NCBI GenBank assembly: GCA_043813895.1
Contig: JBDRKQ010000050.1
Location: forward strand, 1 to 19,162
From: CAZTAR01 sp043813895
GTDB lineage: Bacteria; Planctomycetota; Phycisphaerae; UBA1845; UTPLA1
Length of the DNA stretch: 19,162 nucleotides
Direction of reading: 5' to 3'
Shown one piece after another: positions 14,637-19,162 of this stretch. The notes beneath the pieces were generated by a model. It ran no database searches, was not told where the DNA came from, and was given only the letters and a program-made list of their open reading frames with translations. Numbering within the stretch: position 1 is the first letter of the stretch; every line of letters begins with the position of its first letter. A program made the translations under genes and the position numbers.

Positions 14637-16051
14637 TGCGAAGCCTCAGCGGGCGACTACTCGCCGGGACGGCGGTCGGGACGGCACTTGTGTTGGTGCT
14701 CTCCAGCATCTTGCTGTATGCGCTGATGCGCAGGTCGCTTTGGGCTGAATTCGACGAGTCGCTCGGCTCGAAGGTGCGGACCCTGGCGGCGATGGTCGAG
14801 CAAGATCGTGACGAGTTGGAGTTGGAATTCGACGAGAGCAGTCTTCCGGAGTTTCGACCTTCGCAGCACGCCGAGTACTACGAGCTCTGGTGGCCGGACG
14901 GGCGGGTGTTCGCTCGGTCTTCGTCGCTGGGCGATTTCGATCTCGAACGGATTGAGGCGTCTCCGAACGGGCCCACGTACCAGGCGACCAAGCTGCCCGA
15001 CGGCCGACCGGGCCGATTGGTTGGGATCACTTTCACGCCACGGCAAGAAGAAGAACGGGGGCGTCACCGTGAACCCATGAATGTCGCGCTCGTGGTCGGG
15101 CGGGAGACGGCGGACATCGACGGCACGCTCGCCCAGCTCGGCCTGGTCCTGGTGGGCGTATGCGCCGCCGCCATTATTGCTTCCGTTGGGATCCTGGCCT
15201 GGTTTGTCCGGCGTGGTCTCAGGCCGGTTGGAGATGTGGCCGCGCAGATCGCCAACGTGGGGGAGGCCGATCTCTCGACACGAATCAGGCCCGCCGACAT
15301 TCCCGGTGAGCTGCTGCCGATTGTCGACCGGCTCAATGAACTCCTCGCGCGGTTGGAGTCGGCCTTCAAGCGAGAGAAGACGTTCACCGCTGACGTGGCC
15401 CACGAGCTGCGAACGCCGCTGGCGGGTTTGCGATCAACTCTGGAAGTGTCCCTGTCACGACAGCGTGAAGCCGATGCCCATCGAAAGGCAATGACCGATT
15501 GTCTGACCGTCAGCAGGCAGATGCAGCAGATGGTGGAGAACCTGCTCGGCTTGGCGCGGGCCGATGCGAACCAGTTGGAGGTCGTCCGCGAGCCTGTAGA
15601 ACTGGGCGAACTTCTGAGGAAATGCTGGGCGCCGCTGGCCCCACGGGCAGTCGAGCGGAAGCTGCAAGTCGACTGGAAGCTGGCGGAGGCGTGTAACTTG
15701 AACACCGACCGTAGCAAGCTCCAACTCGTGCTGCACAACGTACTCGACAACGCTGTTGCATACGCCAACCAGGGAGGGCAAGTCAGCATCGAATCGCACG
15801 CATATGACGGCCGGGTGGCGATCAGCGTCACGAACACGGGAAGTGAACTGACCCAGGACCAGGCTGAACAGTCGTTCGAACGGTTCTGGCGAGGCGACAC
15901 GTCCCGGCAAGCCACGGGTGAGCATTGTGGCCTGGGTTTGTCGCTCAGTTGGAAAATGATGGCGCTGCTTGGGGGCTCGATTTCTGTCTCGTCCGCGGCG
16001 GGCGGAAGATTCGCAATCTCCATCGTCCTGCCCGTTAGAAGCTGTCAGTGA
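14636..16051 (+). CDS. Sensor histidine kinase (HAMP, HisKA, HATPase)
   Basis: This 471-residue inner-membrane kinase partners the preceding regulator. TM1 is about 14-31 (VGTALVLVLSSILLYALM). An extracytoplasmic sensor segment (about 32-168) is notably acidic at DRDELELEFDESSLPEF. TM2 is about 169-191, with HAMP about 192-245. The HisKA motif TADVAHELRTPLAGLRSTLE has the phospho-accepting His256. The HATPase domain has the N box VLHNVLDNAVAYAN, the F box FERFWRGD and the G2 box GLGLSLSW. The arrangement resembles CusS/QseC-type kinases for metal or envelope signals, but the ligand is not predictable. The acidic sensor and the acidic PepSY-like neighbour make cation sensing an attractive guess. 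The start overlaps the regulator's stop by one base. Confidence 0.94.
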   Translation: MRSLSGRLLAGTAVGTALVLVLSSILLYALMRRSLWAEFDESLGSKVRTLAAMVEQDRDELELEFDESSLPEFRPSQHAEYYELWWPDGRVFARSSSLGDFDLERIEASPNGPTYQATKLPDGRPGRLVGITFTPRQEEERGRHREPMNVALVVGRETADIDGTLAQLGLVLVGVCAAAIIASVGILAWFVRRGLRPVGDVAAQIANVGEADLSTRIRPADIPGELLPIVDRLNELLARLESAFKREKTFTADVAHELRTPLAGLRSTLEVSLSRQREADAHRKAMTDCLTVSRQMQQMVENLLGLARADANQLEVVREPVELGELLRKCWAPLAPRAVERKLQVDWKLAEACNLNTDRSKLQLVLHNVLDNAVAYANQGGQVSIESHAYDGRVAISVTNTGSELTQDQAEQSFERFWRGDTSRQATGEHCGLGLSLSWKMMALLGGSISVSSAAGGRFAISIVLPVRSCQ

Positions 16052-16071
16052 TCAGCCGTCAGCGATCAGCA
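16044..16071 (+). repeat. Tandem 14-bp repeat at the end of the histidine kinase gene
   Basis: GTCAGTGATCAGCC (16044-16057) is followed by GTCAGCGATCAGCA (16058-16071). The first copy contains the kinase stop codon (16049-16051). Short GTCAGCGATCAGC-type units look like dispersed simple repeats. Confidence 0.6.
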
Positions 16072-16415
16072 AGATGGTCGGCCGGACGACTTCGGCGGTG
16101 AGACAGCGGAATCGAGACCCCGGGTTCAGGGAACTTGGGCCACCCGTCTTTTGTGTATCGCAGAATAGACAATTCTGGCAGGCGATGAGGCGGAAAGAGG
16201 CATGGAGGATGCCGTTTCCAGGCTGAGATCGACTCCCTCGCCTCACTTGGCGCAGGCGCCCGCACCCAAGCTGGGAGTCGGCGTCGCCCTCGACAGGAGT
16301 CGGGACCGCGCAAGCCGCCTGCTCGGTCCCGATACCGTGCCTACTCGGTCCCGACCGTCTCTCACCGAGATGGAGGCTCTACATCAGTGAGGTGCGTGGC
16401 CTCCGAATGGAGTTT
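16052..16415. other. Intergenic stretch between the histidine kinase and TIR genes
   Basis: There is no supported gene; the open frames here give low-complexity Arg/Pro/Ser translations. It contains the end of the 14-bp tandem repeat. It also contains CTCGGTCCCGA twice (16322-16332 and 16344-16354) and its inverse TCGGGACCG (16300-16308), which can pair with either copy. The two genes converge here, so these may be transcript-end structures, without T-tracts. Confidence 0.5.
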
Positions 16416-17414
16416 TCACTGGGGACACGTCGCAGCCAGGAGCGCTTCAATCAGGCGGTCGCGCGCGTTGTTGAACTTCTGGGCGTCTTTGTCCCAGCCG
16501 ACGGCATCGATGATCGCCCTGTTCACAACAGCGTCCCGATAAGGCGGGTTCCACTGCGGGGGCGTGCCTGTCGGCTGCTCGAAGACGTAGTTGTCAACGC
16601 GGACCGGGATGAGTATCGAGCTTTGTTGCCAAGCGTGCCGGTTCTCTGTGATATCCGACCGCTTGTCTTCCTCTTCCAGGACAAGCCGGAGTTCCCGATT
16701 CACCGACTCACAGGTCAGAGACTGCCGGCTTAGCAGGAGAACAAACTTGTCGTAGGCTGATATGGCGGGCAAGCCTTGCGGGAGGAGTTCTTCACATATC
16801 TGTGCGTCGTGGTTCCAACGCCAGCACCGGATTCCCGCGGTTTGGATCTCCGCGTGGAACCTGGCAGCGAGTTCCGCCTCACTCGAGCAATGGCATATGA
16901 AGCACGAGGCGCGCCGGATGGGTTTGTCGAGGCGGCTTCGGAAATGTTCAATCTCTTCGTCGGCAAGCCCACAGCCTCGCAGAAACGTCTCGGGCAACGG
17001 TTTCCCTGGCAACGTGAGCATGGACTGGACGTCAAGAATCGAGCGAGACAGGTGTTCGATAGAGTCCAGCCCCCGAACTGATGACAGATCGCAGGCGATG
17101 AGCGTACATCCGAACACCGCGCCACTGAGGTTGGCATGGTGCAATTCGGCGCATCGGAGATCGGCCCCACGGAAGTCCGCGTTGTTCAAGAAAGCCCCGG
17201 CGAGATTGGCTGCGAATAAGTTTGCGTGGCAGAAGCTCGCTCCGACCAGGAAAGCGCCCCGCAGGTCGACCTCGCGAAGATCAGCGTTGATCAGGAAGGC
17301 ATCCTTAAGATCGGGGGTCTCTTCGCCGCCGGCCACACGACGGTTCCATTCTGTGACGCCATCCGGCCCCGCTCTCAACAGCCTGAGTGCCGTGTCTCGG
17401 TCCATGCCGTCCAT
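16416..17414 (-). CDS. Pentapeptide-repeat protein fused to a TIR domain
   Basis: This is 332 residues from the ATG at 17412-17414; a second ATG at 17403-17405 (codon 4) is equally possible, as neither has a clear ribosome site. After TEWNRR, residues about 35-110 form pentapeptide repeats of the A(D/N)LxxA type (LINADLREVDLRGAFLVGASF and on to ANLSGAVF), a right-handed beta-helix. A linker with LPETFLRGCGLADEEI leads to a TIR domain, about 168-328: SCFICHCSSEAELAARFHAEI, GIRCW, AISAYDKFVLLLSRQSL, VNRELRLVLEEED and SILIPVRVDN. Glu241 in NREL aligns with the catalytic Glu of NAD-cleaving TIR domains. The Trp usual before it (S-x-WV) is Ser here. It is cytoplasmic and probably an immune or stress effector; no sensor gene lies beside it. 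It is complete. Confidence 0.88.
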   Translation of the reverse strand: MDGMDRDTALRLLRAGPDGVTEWNRRVAGGEETPDLKDAFLINADLREVDLRGAFLVGASFCHANLFAANLAGAFLNNADFRGADLRCAELHHANLSGAVFGCTLIACDLSSVRGLDSIEHLSRSILDVQSMLTLPGKPLPETFLRGCGLADEEIEHFRSRLDKPIRRASCFICHCSSEAELAARFHAEIQTAGIRCWRWNHDAQICEELLPQGLPAISAYDKFVLLLSRQSLTCESVNRELRLVLEEEDKRSDITENRHAWQQSSILIPVRVDNYVFEQPTGTPPQWNPPYRDAVVNRAIIDAVGWDKDAQKFNNARDRLIEALLAATCPQ

Positions 17415-17447
17415 TGTATTCTATTGGGCCGCCCGATTCACGAGCCC

Positions 17448-17476
17448 TTGCAGGGCATCGCAGTTTCCGATATGAT
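17448..17476 (+). promoter_or_regulatory. Sigma-70-type promoter for the prepilin-like gene
   Basis: TTGCAG (17448-17453), a 17-base spacer, then TATGAT (17471-17476). Four of six -35 bases (TTGaca) and five of six -10 bases match consensus. Transcription would start near 17483, giving a leader of about 155 bases before the ATG at 17640. Confidence 0.5.
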
Positions 17477-17639
17477 ACTCGGGCGAAAGACCTTGGCACG
17501 GTTGGAGTGGCTTCCGGATTGCCACGGGAACCTGCTCGACCGGGCATGTCGAGCGTCTGCTCCCATGCGCTGAGATGCCCGGATGGCGACGGACTGAGAC
17601 GGCAGATCGAGCACTGTCGGCGTAAGGAGGGCTGCAACC

Positions 17640-18650
17640 ATGCGGCGCGAAGGCAGAACGCGATCCGGTTGGACGTTGCTCGAGTTGCTCGCCGTGTTGG
17701 CGGTCCTTGCCCTTCTGTTTGCCTTTGTCGCTCCCGCCCTGACCGCCGGCCGCAGAAGCGCTCAATGCAGCATTTGCATGAGCACACTCCGTCAGATGGG
17801 CGTCGGGGCGGAGACCTACGCCAAGAACTTCGAAGAGTGGGTGATCGGCTCGCCAGCGGGCTCGGGGAATTATCTGATCGGTCAGCCTGCGGCCTACGGC
17901 CCGGCGGTCCAGACGTGGGACTTCATGGGACCGATGGCCTGGCAATGGCGCTTGGGGCTGACACTGCCGTCCTACGGCGACGTTCCCGGCGTCCTGAATC
18001 GCTTCAACGAACTGCGAGGCCACAGAGCCTTCTCCTGTGCGGCGAACGATTTCCTGGCGGGTCCTTACGGCGCTGTCGACGCCGGCGTGGGACCGATGGT
18101 GAGTTACAACATGCCGCGGTTCTTTCTCTACGAGTACAGCCCCACGGCAAGTGGCGTTCAGTATTACAACAACATGCATGAGGAGAAAATCCCACTGGAT
18201 TGGTCTCCCCGTGTGACGCGCGTTGGCAACGCGGCGGGCAAGGTGCTCATGGCGGACGGCGCGCGCTACTCCACAGTCGTTGAACCACCCGACTACGATC
18301 TGAGTGCCAACTCCGCCTTCGGAGGTGCGTTCGCCGACGTCGCACCGTATTCGACATACACTCGCTCCTGGGATCGGAGTCGCGCGCCCGGCAACGGGCA
18401 CGTAGGACCGGTCGATGCACGCATGTACGCCTTCCGGCACTCGCTCACCGATCCGCCCGTGGGCGCGCCGGCGAATGTGTATAGAATGAACCTCCTGTTC
18501 TACGACGGGCATGTCGAGACGCAGGGAGACTTGGAGGCCTCAAACCCGCACCAGTGGCTACCCAGCGGTTCGCGTCTCGAGACAAGCGCGTGCTACCCGG
18601 ATACGAGAGAGCACTTCGGTTTGTCTGGGGTGCTCACAATCGGGGGCTAG
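17640..18650 (+). CDS. Type II secretion/prepilin-like protein (N-terminal methylation motif)
   Basis: This is 336 residues. AAGGAGG (17624-17630) lies 9 bases before the ATG. The N-terminus is a type III prepilin signal: basic MRREGRTRSG, cleavage after Gly10, then WTLLELLAVLAVLALLFAFV with Glu at position +5 of the mature form. The rest resembles the abundant planctomycete pseudopilin-like family that ends in H-X9-DG. Here the block is NVYRMNLLFYDGHVE, so the usual His is an Asn. CSICMSTLRQMGVGAETYA follows the membrane helix, again as in that family. The product is anchored at the inner membrane and processed by a prepilin peptidase. Such genes occur in many copies per genome and their individual roles are unknown. 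It stands alone with its own promoter. Confidence 0.87.
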   Translation: MRREGRTRSGWTLLELLAVLAVLALLFAFVAPALTAGRRSAQCSICMSTLRQMGVGAETYAKNFEEWVIGSPAGSGNYLIGQPAAYGPAVQTWDFMGPMAWQWRLGLTLPSYGDVPGVLNRFNELRGHRAFSCAANDFLAGPYGAVDAGVGPMVSYNMPRFFLYEYSPTASGVQYYNNMHEEKIPLDWSPRVTRVGNAAGKVLMADGARYSTVVEPPDYDLSANSAFGGAFADVAPYSTYTRSWDRSRAPGNGHVGPVDARMYAFRHSLTDPPVGAPANVYRMNLLFYDGHVETQGDLEASNPHQWLPSGSRLETSACYPDTREHFGLSGVLTIGG

Positions 18651-18668
18651 ACCAATCACAATCCAACT

Positions 18669-18741
18669 GTAGCGGCCGACACCCCTGTCGGCCGTGGGAA
18701 ACTGTCGGCCTTCAACGTCCGACTGGGGCGTCGGCCGCTAC
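18669..18741. repeat. Complex inverted repeat (GTAGCGGCCGAC arms), possible transcript end
   Basis: Outer arms at 18669-18685 and 18725-18741 match in 16 of 17 bases (GTAGCGGCCGACxCCCC). The left arm also forms an inner perfect hairpin with the next bases, GGCCGACA/TGTCGGCC around CCCC. Two alternative folds are therefore possible. It lies just after the prepilin-like gene and looks like a dispersed palindromic element that could also act as a terminator. Confidence 0.6.
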
Positions 18742-18759
18742 GGTTGCCCTGAACCTGCT

Positions 18760-18826
18760 CTAGTGTTCGGTCACGCCTGAAATGAGGGGTGCCACAATCC
18801 TCACGCGAGGCGTGACGGAGCACTAG
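18760..18826. repeat. 67-bp palindromic element with 19-bp terminal inverted repeats
   Basis: CTAGTGTTCGGTCACGCCT (18760-18778) pairs with AGGCGTGACGGAGCACTAG (18808-18826), 17 of 19 matching. Its ends are CTAG. The right end supplies the TAG stop of the minus-strand gene that follows. It could be a MITE-like repeat or a bidirectional terminator between convergent genes. Confidence 0.65.
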
Positions 18827-19162
18827 AGTTCCATTCCGCCGCCGCCCACTTCGCCCTCGCCGCCCTTCTCGCCCACTTCGCCCTCGCCGCCCTCGCCGCC
18901 ACCTCCGGCGCCCATCTTCATCGCCGGCAAGGCATCAAAGTCGAAGTCAAAGCACGTGGCATCTCGCGGACCCACGAGGACCTGACACGCCGCGCCACAG
19001 GAGGAAAAATAGAGTGTGGCAGCCTCCCCTTGTTGCGCATCGCCCACGCTGTCAAAGGTAAGAATATCACCGCCGTCGAAGTCGCAGCCGACAATCTCCA
19101 CCTCATCAAGACTCGCGGTACCACCGGCGCCGAAGCTGACGATGTACGGATCGCCCGTCTGC
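18823..19162 (-). CDS. Secreted protein of unknown function, C-terminal end (5' end beyond window)
   Basis: The frame is open from the window edge (QTGDPYIVSFGAGGTASLDE...) to the TAG at 18823-18825, about 112 residues. A GTG at 19099-19101 lies inside the frame, but homology-like sequence continues upstream of it, so the true start is outside. The visible part looks like a beta-rich extracellular segment (VEIVGCDFDGGDILTFDS, AATLYFSSCGAACQVLVG) with four Cys. It ends in a Gly/Glu-rich low-complexity tail encoded by a 23-bp direct repeat (18844-18866 and 18871-18893). The family is not recognised. The repetitive style fits secreted planctomycete proteins, and the tail's length may vary between strains. 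Confidence 0.6.
   Translation of the reverse strand, partial: QTGDPYIVSFGAGGTASLDEVEIVGCDFDGGDILTFDSVGDAQQGEAATLYFSSCGAACQVLVGPRDATCFDFDFDALPAMKMGAGGGGEGGEGEVGEKGGEGEVGGGGMEL

Noticed and set aside
15064..16023. 319-codon minus-strand frame
   Set aside because: Antisense to the histidine kinase. The Ser/Arg-rich translation is typical of a shadow frame.
17421..18512. 363-codon minus-strand frame
   Set aside because: Antisense to the prepilin-like gene and its promoter region, with no domain signature.

Overview
The window looks like a piece of a GC-rich Planctomycetota genome, perhaps a Phycisphaerae-type lineage. The support is a membrane-anchored Ser/Thr kinase fused to 14 WD40 repeats and divergent from a sigma-70/ECF-type factor, a type II secretion-style prepilin with a degenerate H-X9-DG motif, several orphan secreted proteins, and dispersed intergenic palindromes. 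Assignment below phylum is an impression; no marker gene is present.

Left part (1-2780): the first 141 bases are the C-terminal end of an IS200/IS605-family transposase with no start in the window. Three hairpins follow and form the right end of the element. The element cuts off a short-chain dehydrogenase-like gene (202-477, minus), which sits directly downstream of an orphan branched-chain-amino-acid-type binding lipoprotein (452-1591, minus). A gene-free stretch of about 1.2 kb follows. It holds three palindromes with identical arms (GTGGTA/TACCAC), a 47-base 3' half of a tRNA-Gly(CCC) that looks like an integrase attachment site, a degenerate second copy of its core, and a tandem 16-bp repeat. 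This part has the marks of accessory DNA.

Middle (2782-8390): a VOC/glyoxalase-fold protein, an RDD membrane protein (minus), a large secreted protein joining an ILEI/PANDER-like domain, an alpha/beta hydrolase and a LamG-like domain, a DUF1330 protein probably co-transcribed with it, a truncated S15/CocE-type hydrolase (minus), and a secreted protein of unknown function (minus).

Signalling block (8624-16051): the kinase-WD40 protein (minus) is divergent from the sigma factor (plus). Next, on the plus strand, come a secreted protein with four PepSY-like repeats and an Asp-rich tail, an OmpR-type response regulator, and a sensor histidine kinase that overlaps the regulator by one base. These three probably form an envelope-sensing unit.

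Right part (16052-19162): a repeat-containing spacer, a pentapeptide-repeat/TIR protein (minus) that is a plausible NAD-cleaving immune effector, a prepilin-like secreted protein with a good sigma-70-type promoter and a long leader, two palindromic intergenic repeats, and the 3' end of a secreted protein with a Gly/Glu-rich tail (minus, running off the window). No CRISPR array, rRNA or complete tRNA was seen. The best leads are the ILEI-hydrolase-LamG fusion, the pentapeptide-TIR protein, and the attachment-site neighbourhood with its palindromes.
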